From: Phycomyces blakesleeanus NRRL 1555(-)
Lineage: Eukaryota > Mucoromycota > Mucoromycetes > Mucorales > Phycomycetaceae
Assembly: GCF_001638985.1 (NCBI RefSeq)
Contig: NW_017265160.1
Location: 173,378-237,377, forward strand
DNA: 64,000 nucleotides
Direction: 5' to 3'
The position numbers and the translations under genes were made by a program. Under the pieces are notes generated by a model. That model had not been told where the DNA came from. It saw only the letters and a program-made list of their open reading frames with translations, and ran no database searches. Position 1 is the first letter of the stretch. The number at the start of each line of letters is the position of its first letter. This document shows, in pieces, positions 10,982-23,100 of the stretch.

Positions 10982-13390
10982 TTACTCGCAGTCAGCGCAG
11001 CAGAAATCATAGTAAGGTATATCCTCATTGTTACCAGCCCAGGTAGGGAAAGGCCTATTGATACCATCACCGCCACCGAAAACGGTCATGGCCAACAAGA
11101 ACGACATAACAGAAGTTCCAGAATCCAAAGCAGCAGACATCAAGTAGTTATGCTTGATGTACCACTTGCTATATCGCCGCTTGACATAAAGTTGACTGAC
11201 AAGAGCAAGGATGAACGACAGGGTAATCCACGATGAGTTTCCACCAGGAACAACGCAGAGACCAACCATTATCATAGGTACGTTAACAAGGTTAAATCCG
11301 ACCTTGGGGAATAATTTGTGGAGAAGCCAGAAAGGAACGGGAAGAGCAAATCCGACAACGAAGGCCCACAAGAAGAAGTAGTAATCGGTATCAGGACCAA
11401 ACATAACCATAGGACCGATGGCACCCCAAGTAATTGCAGCAGAGTTCATAGTCTGAGGGTTAGTACCACTCCAGATGTTTCCGTTAGCTTCCAAGAGCTG
11501 GTCTCTCTTGGAATTGATGATGGTCTATTTAATTGATTTTTGTTGTTGCTGTTAGAGACCAGCATATATATATATATATTGAATTTGATTTGCTATTCTA
11601 GTTTTACTTACGTAATTGAGAATGTAATTGAATATACAGCCAATAACGGTACCAATCATTTGAGCGAGGAAAGTGAGTCTTGGAGGAACCTTGAGATAGT
11701 GACCAATCTTAAGATCGGCTGCCATGTTACCAGCCTGGTTCATAGTGTTGTAACCGAGAGTCTTGAAGTACATGTTAGCAACTGCGTTACCAGGAAGTAT
11801 GAAGCCACAGATCATTTCAGCGACGACGTTAAGACCGAAACCAGTGCCAGTTATAGCATAAATCATGTTCAAAGGGAGAGACAGAACAGTAGACAAGAGG
11901 ATGGCAAGCAAAAAACCCCACCATGGGAGCTGACTCTTGTTGGCATAACCGATGCCAATGTTGAGTCCGATACCTAGAACAAAGATGGCGTAGTACCACC
12001 AAGCAGGAACTTCTTTGTAGGCAGACATAAGACGGTTGTGAATATCATCTCCTTTAAATTTTCTGCGTTTAAAGATGGAAAGGGCAATCTGCTTAATTTC
12101 AGCTCCATGGAAGAGCACAACATGGGACACCATTGCTGTGACACCCAAGTTGATAAAAATATAGTGAATAGCATATAAAGCACTGTAGTATGGACGGCCA
12201 ACTTCTTCGAGAGCGGTAAGATTAATGTTGTTGTGCTCATCAAGAACAAGCTTCTGGGGGTAGCGCGCGGAAACTCCGGTTTCAGGGTTAAATTGGAACA
12301 AGCCATTAGACAAGAAAGGAAAGCTCTTGGCGTGCAAGACGTCGTAGTAGTAAATAAGAGGTGCTAATACCCACAAGATCAGGATACCGCCGTAGATGTT
12401 GAACTGTACGTACAGAGGGAGTACTAAAGGAGAATAAGACGACAAGTAGGACCAGTCAAAACTGAGGGAACCAATACCAAGGCCTTCGTTGACTGATATA
12501 CCGCCGAAAAGACGCTGGACCCAAACACTATCACGTCTGGCGAGACAGACAATGGAGACACCACTGAGGATGGGGAACATGTACTGAGGAACAATCTCCC
12601 AGACAAAGATACCAAAGAAAATTGCAAAGAAGAACTTCATGAGGGTCTTGTTTTCATTACCGGGTGTATTGAACGTCTTGAGAAAAGAAACGGTTGGAAG
12701 ATTAGTAGGCCAGATCATCTGAGATGGATAGACAAGGAAAGGACGAAGTTGACCGGCGATACCGTAACCGATAATCTGAGTAGCAAACAGCAGAAAAATT
12801 CCACCAGCTGCACTGGGGTATTCAGAATAGTAAAGTTGCTGGGCACTGAGAATGTTGGTACCGTATGCAGATGTATTTGCGGTTGAGACAATGACAAAAA
12901 TGAAGGTGTGCTCCTTGACATTGAAGGGAGCAGGATTAAGCAGAGTGCCGGGTTTAGCCAAACGAGATAAACCGATACAGCAAATGTAGGCAATAATCAT
13001 CATAAACATATTTGAAAGAGTAACCACAATAGGTTTGAAATGCATCAATTGGTTGACGGAGGAACCAAGACATGCAAGCAACTAAGATAAGTATAATGAT
13101 ATAGTTTAGGGAAAATTTTCAAGACATGGTTTTTGCATACTTACAATACCAATAACCACAGCACGAATGGTTAAGATCTTAGTTGTTGGGTCATCTTCAG
13201 TACTTGTAATCTGATTAACAATTTCAAGATCAAGATCGTTGTCTTCGTAATCGAGATCCTTGGGATTTATAGAGCCTTTATGGGTTTCCTCGAACGATCC
13301 GGACTCTTCCTTTTCGTCAAGGTATCTTTCTGATTTTTCAAAACTGGCAGTCTTGGAAACTACCTCCTGTTTTGTGAGGGTTGTTTCCAT
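10982..13390 (-). CDS. OPT-family oligopeptide transporter, copy 2
   Basis: Second peptide transporter of the array, same predicted role as copy 1. Exons 13145-13390, 11612-13081 and 10982-11524 (246, 1470, 543 nt), all phase 0, giving 752 aa. It keeps the KVPPR motif and the Cys-rich tail (YYDFCCADCE). The NPG signature reads NPAPFNVKEH, so glycine is replaced by alanine. Intron 2 resembles that of copy 3 (AGAGACCA, a TA run, TTGAATTTGATT) more than those of copies 1 and 4, suggesting copies 2 and 3 share a recent history in that part. A plausible intact, functional gene. Confidence 0.93.
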
Positions 13391-13466
13391 TTTGTGTATT
13401 TGGTTTGCAAACTAAGAGTGAGGGGGATTAAGATGTTATAAAATAACTAAATATATAAAGAAAAGG

Positions 13467-13524
13467 GTGATAATCGCCAGGAAGATGATGATAAAATGTA
13501 TTTCTGATCAAGGCCTTTATATGA
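13467..13524 (-). promoter_or_regulatory. Core promoter of OPT copy 2
   Basis: On the minus strand a TATA-like CATATAAAGG (about 13514-13523) is followed by the shared block whose plus-strand reading is TGATAATCGCCAGGAAGATG (13468-13487), about 80-100 bases before the ATG. It matches copies 1, 3 and 4 in order and spacing. Confidence 0.6.
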
Positions 13525-14149
13525 CTTTAATCTTACACAGAAATTTTGATGGCAAAATCTAATTCCCAAAACATATTCAAATAAACATTTATCTTTCTGT
13601 TTGGCCAAATTGTAATGATAAGACACTGTAATTATGCAATATACTCAATGGTAAGGATGTTACGTGCCACACTATATTACTCTAAAACAATATACAATCT
13701 TATGTGTATAAAAAAAAGCACATAGCCCAAAAGACATCAACTTTATCTTTACTTGTCAGCCGATATATTTCTTCTTGATTTCACTCATCGTATCAATTCT
13801 TATTTTGGTAAATAACGGCTAAAAAAGTTTTTTGCTTTGTTTTTGTTTTCTCACAACTTGAAAAATATAATATATTCTAGATATTAGCATCACGCTTGTC
13901 TTTTAAAGTCAAAAGAAGTATTCACGCTTGGATCAACTGTTATTCTGGTATAAATTATTATCTTGATTTATTAAATCTTAATATTTTACTTTATCTTTGA
14001 TAGATCTACGCTTAGAAATTTGATCAACTTTAATTTATTAATTCAGTATTTTCGGTATATCTGAACAGGCTATCAACAAGTATTTTTTATTTTAAGCAAT
14101 TCAAGAAGGGTATCATCGTGGTTTAAAGTACCAGGCAATCTTCTAATAT

Positions 14150-14350
14150 TGTTACCAATGGTGTAAACTATTGATTGTCACATCCGCAAGAAAGTTGTAC
14201 AGATATATAGAGTGGTCATTGCTCATGTACGACTGCAGCGTATATATAGACGAATTCACAAGCCAAAGGAGTTGAAAAATGGCACCAATCAAGTCTATGA
14301 GAAACATAACCAGCAGACTGTAACTTGAACACTGTACAATCAACTATTAT
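14150..14350 (-). repeat. OPT-associated upstream block, copy 2
   Basis: It contains GTTGTACAGATATATAGAG, TTCACAAGCCAAAGGAGTTG, ATGGCACCAATCAAGT and GAACACTGTACAATCAAC, 0.76-0.95 kb before the OPT start. The clearest counterpart is inverted at 26855-27005 before copy 4. A 63-codon open frame across it is not conserved in the other copies, so DNA homology rather than a gene is favoured. Confidence 0.6.
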
Positions 14351-16725
14351 TTATATATTTTATTTCTTAGCTAGTAGTTATAGCTCAGGATAGATACTGC
14401 ACACAATACAGAATAACAGAGAAATAGGATATAAACATAAAAAAATTATGAATAGAGACTTTAACTAGTAGTATCTAATAAAAAAACAGTGTAGTTAATT
14501 TAGTAAATTTGACAGACTAACATTGACCCTGATCTTGTTGAGATACAGTGGAATATTAGTCTGTAATAGAGAAATAATTTCTAAATTTGGAGAGTAAGTG
14601 TTTGCTATCAATAAAGCTCTTAGCTATAGATATATATATAGGTATATTATACAAAATAATTACTGTTGCATATAATTGTCACTTTAGAATTTAATTGGGA
14701 TAAATACATTCTCTACGTAGTAAATATATTAATAAGCTTTCTTGTTTTCTTCTTTTTCTTCAGAGATACCTGGAAGCGATTTATTTAATAGAGTTAAGAA
14801 CTGTGCTACTAAAGAAAGAAAAATGGTTATATTCGGGTTATTCCATAATAATATTCTTCTTCTACATTTATTGTCTTGTGTACTAGCTGGAACTCTTGAC
14901 AAGGCTTATATTCAGTAGAATTTACGTACCCAAACAAATCCCAACATTTATTACTTACATTAAGAATATTTATAAGCCAATATTTAATATATCTTATTTT
15001 CCAAATATAGCAATATATAAGTATCAATAAAATTTTATATTTTACACCTCTCAAGTCCATATATTCAATTAAGATCTTTGTCACTATACCCAGATTGCAT
15101 AATGGTAGAGCTTATGAAAACTAAAATAAACCTTTTTACCCACCCAGAAAGGCGGTAGTATTGGTCTTTACAGAGGTATAATGAATATTAGTCTCATTAC
15201 GGTTAATGATGCTGTACATCTATATATAATTAACTCTCTTTCATCTATTTGTTCTTAAATTTTGGGTTTATTGGCAATAAAAGATCTTATGGAAGAAATA
15301 AGAAAATGTACTCACACAGAGAGAACATAAAATACTACCATCAAATTTCAAACTCTGAAAAATATGCTATGTGCACTCTGGGAGGAAGATAAGGGAAAAA
15401 TGTACCAAAGAAAACATCGGGAGAAAAGGCTTTCGCAAGAATAGACAGATACCAATATTTAACTAAACTTTAGACTCTACTTTTTAACTAGCACATTTAT
15501 TAATATCGAATTAGACGCATCAATACAAAAAATTATGAGAGCTAATTGGAGATTAACATATGTGTTGGCTTAATACAAACTCTCATTCTACAAGAATGAT
15601 AGTAATGGTTATTTCTGGAACATGCCTAATAAAAGGGTATCAGTGCATTTATACTGTTTCTAATATTAAAAGAAATAGATACCTAGCCATTCTTTGGAAT
15701 TCTGCTAGGTTTCAGTGGTTTGGATCGTCTGCTCCTGTGAATGATAACATAAATGTTCATAAGCACGGAAGAACCCTTGAGAACTTAATATCATCTTCAC
15801 GCATCCCCGGAATTAACTCATATTTCAACATTTCAACAAAATATGCTATGATGTGTCTCAGCGGACCAACTGAAGAATATATTTCTTTTGTTGAATAAAT
15901 TGATTTTCCAAGAAAGTCATTATTCTAGAGCAGCTCATATGAAATGAATTTCTTATAAATGTTTAGTATGTACATAAAGCATAAGACTAGCCAATTTTTC
16001 CTCAATAACTGGGACTAATAGAAAATCATTTACAATAAAATTCTCCTTGATTTTGATTCACAAAGCATGTGTAGCAACTAGCACTTAACAACTATCTCTA
16101 TAAAGATGTGTTTTAATATTTATACATATTGTTTGAGCCCAAAAAAAATACATGCATAGCCCTTGGATCCTTCGATATAAATATAGCCAGGTTGTTTTGT
16201 CAGATTATTAGATGATGCTTTTTTTTAGCAAAATGGGAAAAAGCAATAAGCAGAAGAATAAAAAAATAAAGATAAAGCTCTGCATTGATATAAAAAAAAG
16301 GCAAGAAATTAGCCATATGATTGTTACAACAACAATGCATTGTTAAGACCAAGCAATGATCCACTACATAATTTGATATAGTAGCTGCCTACCAGAGTAT
16401 GTCAGATATCCATTGTAAAAGACAAAACAACAAAGACATTTAGAAATCATACTAAATTGTATTATGTTGGAATAATCCATAAAGTAAGAAAACGATATCT
16501 TCTTACTTCATTTTATTTATTTATTAAGTAAATCTCTCTTTATTAAGCTACTACCCAAGTAATTATACTTAATAATGGTAGTAGAAATGAGTCAAGAAAT
16601 TAATTATTATTATAGTAGTAAAATAACTTAATAACAAATCGAGTATCAATATACTGCTTTAGTAAGAAGGGATGATAAATGATAGTAATTAAGTAGACAT
16701 ATAAGCACAAATATAGATATAAGGT
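14351..16725. other. Spacer between OPT copies 2 and 3
   Basis: Mostly AT-rich DNA with short TA runs (for example near 14630). The only notable open frame is 15560-15898. The last ~430 bases (16300-16725) are the 3' flank of copy 3 and are homologous, inverted, to 30179-30720. Confidence 0.5.
15560..15898 (+). CDS. Uncharacterised 112-aa open frame (doubtful)
   Basis: An ATG-started frame of 112 codons, longer than expected in this AT-rich spacer. It has a short hydrophobic start and a more ordinary second half (WFGSSAPVNDNINVHKHG, TEEYISFVE). I recognise no family, and no intron or promoter signal supports it. It could be a small orphan gene, a relic or chance. Confidence 0.2.
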   Translation: MCWLNTNSHSTRMIVMVISGTCLIKGYQCIYTVSNIKRNRYLAILWNSARFQWFGSSAPVNDNINVHKHGRTLENLISSSRIPGINSYFNISTKYAMMCLSGPTEEYISFVE

Positions 16726-19142
16726 TTACTCGCAGTCAGCACAACAGTAGTCATAGTAAGGGATATCCTCATTGTTACCAGCCCAGGTAGGGAAAGGCCT
16801 ATTGATACCGTCACCGCCACCGAAAACGGTCATGGCCAGAATAAACGACATGAGAGAGGTTCCAGAATCCAAAGCAGCAGACATCAAGTAATTGTGCTTA
16901 GCGTACCACTTGCTATAACGACGCTTGATAAAAAGCTGACTAACAAGAGTGATGATAAATGACACGGTAATCCACGATGAATTTGAACCAGGGAGAATAC
17001 ATAAGCCATACAAGAACAGGGGTATGTTAACAAGGTTAAAACCGACTTTGGGATAAAATTTGTGGAGGATCCAGAAAGGAACAGGGAGAGCAAATCCAAC
17101 AACGAAGGCCCACAAGAAAAAGTAATAATCGGTATCAGGACCAAACATGACCATGGGACCAATGGCACCCCAAGTAATGGCAGCAGAGTTCATGCTTTGA
17201 GGCCTAGCGCCACTCCAGATGTTTCCGTTAACATCCAAAAGCTGGTCCCTCTTGGAATTGATGATGGTCTATTGGATTAATTTTTGTTGTTGTTTTTGTT
17301 AGAGACCAACATATAGATATATTGAATTTGATTCGCTATTATGGTCTTACTTACGTAATTGATAATGTAATTGAATACACAGCCAACAACTGTACCAATC
17401 ATTTGAGCGAGGAAAGTGAGTCTTGGAGGAACCTTGAGATAGTGACCAATCTTAAGATCGGCTGCCATGGCGCCAGCCTGGTTCATAGTGTTGTAACCGA
17501 GAGTCTTGAAGTACATATTAGCAACTGCGTTACCAGGAAGTATGAAACCACATATCATCTCAGCGACGACGTTGAGGCCAAAACCAGTGCCAGCAATGGC
17601 AGTAATCATATTCAGGGGGAGAGATAGGACAGTAGACAAGAGAATGGCAAACAAAAAACCCCACCATGGAAGTGCACTCTTGTTGGCATAACCGATGCCA
17701 ATGTTGAGTCCAATACCTAGAACAAAGATGGCGTAGTACCACCAAGCAGGAACTTCCTTGTAGGCGGCCATGAGACGGTTGTGAATATCATCTTCTCTAA
17801 ATTTTCTGTGTTTAAAGATGGAAAGGGCAATCCGCTTAATTTCAGCTCCATTGAATAGGGCAACGTGAGATATCATGGCTGTGACTCCGAAGTTTATGAA
17901 AATATACTGGAGAGCATATGTAGTACCAAAGTACGGACGGCCAACCTCTGCCAGAGCAGTGAGATTAATATTGTTGTGCTCATCAATAACAAGGCTCTGG
18001 GGGTACTGAATGGCCACACGGGTTTCAGGATCCAATTTGTACAGACCATTAGCCAAGAAGGGAAAGCTTTTAGCATACCATACATCGTAGTAATAAACAA
18101 GAGGGAACAATATCCACAGAACCACAATACCGGCATAGATATTAAACTGAATGAACAGAGGGAGCACAAAAGGAGACAAAGAGGACAGATAAGACCAGTC
18201 AAAACTAAGAGAGGCAATACCAAGGCCTTCGTTGGTTTGTACACCGCCAAATATACGCTAAACCCAAACACTATCACGCTTGGCAAGACAAACAATAGAA
18301 ACACCACCGAGGAGGGGGAACATGTACTGAGGAACAATCTCCCAGACAAAGATACCAAAGAAGATTATAAAGAAGAACCTGATGAGAGTTTTGTTTTCAT
18401 TTCCGGGTGTATTAAACGTCTTGAGAAAAGAAACGGTTGGAAGACTGGTAGGCCAGATCATCTGAGAGGGATAGACAAGGAAAGGACGAAGCTGACCGGC
18501 GATACCGTAACCGACAATCTGAGTAGCAAACAGCAGAAAAATTCCACCAGCTGCACTGGGGGATTCAGTATAGTAAAGCTGTTGGGCACCGAGAACGTAA
18601 GTGCCATATGCAGATGTGTTTGCGGTTGCAATAATGAAGTAGATAAAGGTGTGTTCCTTAATGTTGAAAGGACCAGGGTTAAGAAGAGTTCCGGATTTAA
18701 ATACACGGGTTGAGCCATGACATATGAGGTAGGCGAGTATCAACATAAACATATCAGAAAGGATAACAGGAACTGGCTTGAACAACATCAGCTGGTAAAC
18801 TGAGGCACCAAGACATCCAAGTAACTAAGAAAACATATAAATATTATTAAAAAAAGACATGGGAGTTTTTTTAGGACATAAATTGCATTTACTTACAACG
18901 CCAACTACTACAGAACGAATGGTTAAGACCTTGATTGTCGGATCATCTTCAATGCTTGCAATCTGGTTAACAATTTTAAGATCAAGATCGTTGTTTTCAT
19001 AATCGATGTCCCTTATATCTGTAGGGCCTGTATGGCTATCCTCAAATAATTCGTTCTCTGCTTTTTCGTCAAGGTATCTTTCTGATTTTTCAAAACTAGC
19101 AGTTTCAGAAACTACCTCCCGTTTTGTGAGGGTTGTTTCCAT
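16726..19142 (-). pseudogene. OPT-family transporter, copy 3, one nonsense codon
   Basis: Same three-exon layout as the other copies: 18897-19142, 17355-18824 and 16726-17268 (246, 1470, 543 nt). It keeps NPGPFNIKEH, KVPPR and the YYDYCCADCE tail. In copies 1 and 2 the sequence is GTC CAG (Val-Gln). Here it is GTT TAG, a stop at 18258-18260, codon 271 of 753. No other stop or frameshift is visible, and all splice sites are intact. Unless readthrough, editing or a sequencing error applies, the product is a 270-residue fragment lacking most membrane segments. The lesion is minimal, so inactivation looks recent or the gene is allelic. Confidence 0.85.
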
Positions 19143-19224
19143 TCGATGTATTAGGCTTGTAAACTAAGAGTGGGCGGTGAATTATGATGCTCTTAATAAA
19201 AAATAAATAAATAAATAAAAGAAA

Positions 19225-19281
19225 TGATAATCGCCAGGAAGATGATGACAAAAGATACCAATGATCGAGGCTTTTTATAAG
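19225..19281 (-). promoter_or_regulatory. Core promoter of OPT copy 3
   Basis: The shared plus-strand block TGATAATCGCCAGGAAGATG (19225-19244) and a minus-strand TATA-like CTTATAAAAAG (19271-19281) precede the start of the interrupted copy. The promoter therefore looks preserved although the coding frame is broken. Confidence 0.58.
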
Positions 19282-19919
19282 AATATATTTTTTTAGTAAA
19301 ACTAGAGGAAGGTATATTGTTTGACAAATAGTTCTCGATCTACCTAAACTTCTTTCAAACCTCATAGCAACGGTAGGATGCTATAATTATATAGCGTAGC
19401 CAATAGAAATCTTATTCTCTACTAAACAATGGTACACGATGGTCTTTTAAAATAAAATATAGGCTGTATGTCTATAAAATAAATATAAAAAATATTGTTT
19501 ATGTCTTTGCTTGGCAGCGGATAGATTTTTTGGTTTATTTGTTCTCATTCTACTTATTCTTATTTGAGTAAATAGTGACAAAAATGGGTAATTTATTTCT
19601 TATAGTCTGCGAAAATAGTGGAACAGACTCTAGTAGTACCTTCTTTTTTAACTCTAAAGAAGGATATACACTTTAACCAAGTGGTATTTTGGTATAAATT
19701 ATAATTTCACTTTATTTGGTTCAATATCTCATTTAATCCTTAACAGGTCTAAACTTAATATTCTTGTTGATTTTTAAGTATTTACATACTTATTTATTGA
19801 TCCAGTAGCTTTGATATTCCTAGACCAGATATCTTATCAGATTTAAAAATCTTGACTAATAAAGAAACATATCACCCAAGTATATATTAAAAGTCGGTCT
19901 ATATAAGAAATTTAGTAGC

Positions 19920-20110
19920 AAAAAATACAGTTTGTCATATCCACAAGAAAGTTTCCCAGATATATCGAATAAAAATTGATTGTACTTGACCTCAGGGTAC
20001 GAATATAAATGTGCACACGGTCAATAGAATAGAAGATGGTACCAATCAAGGCCATTTAAAATACAATATATAGTTTGAATTTTGAACATTGTAAAACTCA
20101 TTACTACCTA
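19920..20110 (-). repeat. OPT-associated upstream block, copy 3
   Basis: It contains CACAAGAAAGTTTCCCAGAT, ATGGTACCAATCAAGGCC and GAACATTGTAAAACTC, 0.78-0.97 kb before the start of copy 3. It matches the blocks before copies 2 and 4, with more divergence than copies 2 and 4 show to each other. Confidence 0.55.
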
Positions 20111-23100
20111 GATCCCTTCTCTTGACTTATAACGGCAGATCTGAATAGAAATACGTTTCTTTACGTCTAATATTTGACATGAGAAGATTATTCTATTCAG
20201 TCGATTCGATCTACTTTTATTTATTTATGCTTTAGTTAAAATCAGATACGATTTTGTGATCTATCCTGTTCACATTATTCAAACGCAATATTAGTCTATA
20301 ATGAAAACATAATTTCCAAAAGTAGTACATAAATTATTGTTATACAAAAAATTATGTGTATATATTTGTATATATTATACCAAATGAATATTCTCGCATA
20401 AATTAGTTGTTCTACGATGTTGGTTGGTTTACATCGTGTGTTTTGTGTATCAGTAGATAGGCTTAAACTTCCTATAAAATTTATGCCTCGTGTAAAGTAA
20501 ATTATCAAGACTTGGCTGTTATGCCATTAAGAAGACCCCTTTGCTACTGCATCTTCATAGAGGTATGAGAAACCTTTTATTTATTTATTTATTACTAATA
20601 AAGGTGTAAACTATACAGATAAAAGGAATTATGCTGTTATACTTGAATCGTTCCACGCTATTATTTTACTCTATTTTTTATTCTTTTATGCGCCTGTTTT
20701 CAGTTTCTAGTATATTTTTATAATTGACAGAAGCTGTTCCTATACAGACTCTAGAACTTTGCAATTTTATCAAAAATGTTTAGCGACTCATTTTTAAAAT
20801 ATTTTTCGTTCAAAAGCGGCTATATCTTTTTCTTTTATCTTTATTTTCTACCTTCTACTTATACCAAACCAATATATTCAATTAAAGGCTTCGTCGTCAT
20901 TACTTAAATGCAAAAAAAAGTGTCATGCGTGACTATTACAACACATCTTTATCTTTCCAAAAGGACATAATTGTTAGGATTTACAAAGATAGGATAAATA
21001 TTAGTCAAATTGTGGTCAATAATTTTATACTAATAGATACAAATAATTCTTTTCCTCTTCAATAATAATGAAAACAGACGACTGGCTCTATTGAAAATAA
21101 TATAATCAACCGAAAGAGCAAAGCTATTTAGATCGATAAAATACTATCTCACCCTTATAGCTAATATAGAAATAAAGAAAGTTTTCATTGTACTTTAAGC
21201 TCTGGAAGACATATTTTTCAAATTTAGGGCAGAGTCGTGGGAGAAGTTTATCAGAAATTATGGTGAACAGAACCTCGCGTAAATATAAATGTACGCCAAT
21301 ATCTAGCTTACTATCCGTCTCTATTTCTTCTTCTTCTAATGAGTATCCTTCTAGGCATCGAACTTGGCACAATAATTTAAAGATCTAAAACAAATATTTA
21401 GATATTTATGCTTATAATAAATAAATCAAGGCTGTCATCTTTTTTTTAGGAAAAAAGAAACATATCTTACTCCACTGTTTCAAGTATACAAATAAGTGAA
21501 AAATCGGTTATGCTTTAATTGTTTGGTGGCATTTATAGTGAAATTAATATTCAAAAGTATGTAAAAGAGTTTGGTATATATTCATTAAGAGCTTTAGCTA
21601 CCCACTTTATGTTTACGTTAACTATTCTAGTTACCAGAAATATCATAACGCATCTCATAATACTAACGTGTCTAACTGATACTAATTCAATGTTGGCTTA
21701 AAAGGTTTGGAGTGGAACATAAAAGACGCTTTTATACAGACCCGCTCAAAAACGTCTAGAGCCACTCCTCTCCCCTGCCTTTTCTTTTTTCATAGTTTAG
21801 TGTACCAGTTCTCTCACCGAAAATATTATTTTTAGACTGTCAAAAAGAATCCTACAAAACAGTAGAGAAAATTTAAACATGCAGAATTGCTCGACTGTAC
21901 TTCGAACTAATAGAGGTATATCTACACTCCTAGATCTCTCATTGGCAATATCTTTTATGTTTACTGGTATAAAGCGTGTTTTACTTGGAGTAAATATGTA
22001 TATGTTGTAGAGCTCTATAATTGCTGTACGTATTCTACCGTTAAGGTCATGATACTCATTACACTTTACATAGATATTATGTTAAAGCGGCGGTTAATAC
22101 ATTTAAACCCCTGCGAACCTGTTAAAAGAAGAGTATATTATTAAGTTATATTTATTAATTTATTTTATTGTATCTCTGCTTTGGTGAAATAAATAAATAA
22201 AATAGAAGAATGAAGGTTGAGTATTTAGTGGCCTTTTTATCACAAGTTACATAATGTGCAATTTATTGTGATGTTGTATTTATACTCGATTGCATGACTG
22301 TTATTGTTACTTCAAATATCAGAAGGTTCAAAGCTGAACTAGCTCAATCTCATCCAATTTCTAAATACAGAATCTTTAATGCATAATACCAAAGAAATAG
22401 GTATACAAAAAAAACTGACATATAGATATATATTTAAATCGTAAAGGCTAACTACTTTATGATGAATTGTGGTATTTCAGGTACGAAACAATAGAAAAAT
22501 AAAATATTTGATAATAGAAACGTATAGAAATACTTTGAGACTGTATATAAGTTGTCTTTATTCATAAATAAAAAGTGTCCCTTTTTATAAGAAAACACAA
22601 TCTGCTCTTGTCATTACGTCTTAGTTTCTTAAGGCTTTCTTCCTTTACTATATTTGGTTATTAGAGTGTATTTACTGCTTAACTAGTGTCGGTGTTACAA
22701 TTATGACATCAAGTCATAAATCGTACTTCTTTAGCTCTTAGCTATTCTTTTCTCTTTTATACTAGAGCTTTAGGACTTCCTACTAAATTAGCTCCATATC
22801 GATCTGACACAGTTTACCCGGCAGTATGATATAATTATCTTAACAATCTTTAAGATATTATCTACAGTACTAACTGTAATAATTATTGGGCTGATTACTT
22901 AATCGTTTATATATATTTTATACTGACAAGATGATAGCTACTACGCTATCCCAATATGAATATGTTCTTATATGTGATAAATCCAACATCCGAGTGTCTG
23001 GATCACCACATGAATAACCTATAAAATATATAAAGTATAGAGTATATAGAATATATAATATAATATAGTATTAGCATATAAATAAACATTATAGAAGTTC

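Noticed and set aside
14152..14343. 63-codon minus-strand frame across the OPT upstream block
   Set aside because: Corresponding blocks of the other copies do not keep the reading frame, so the conservation is at DNA level.
15085..15130. Possible tRNA-like segment
   Set aside because: A TGGTAGAGC-like word was seen, but no acceptor stem, anticodon arm or TTC loop can be paired around it.
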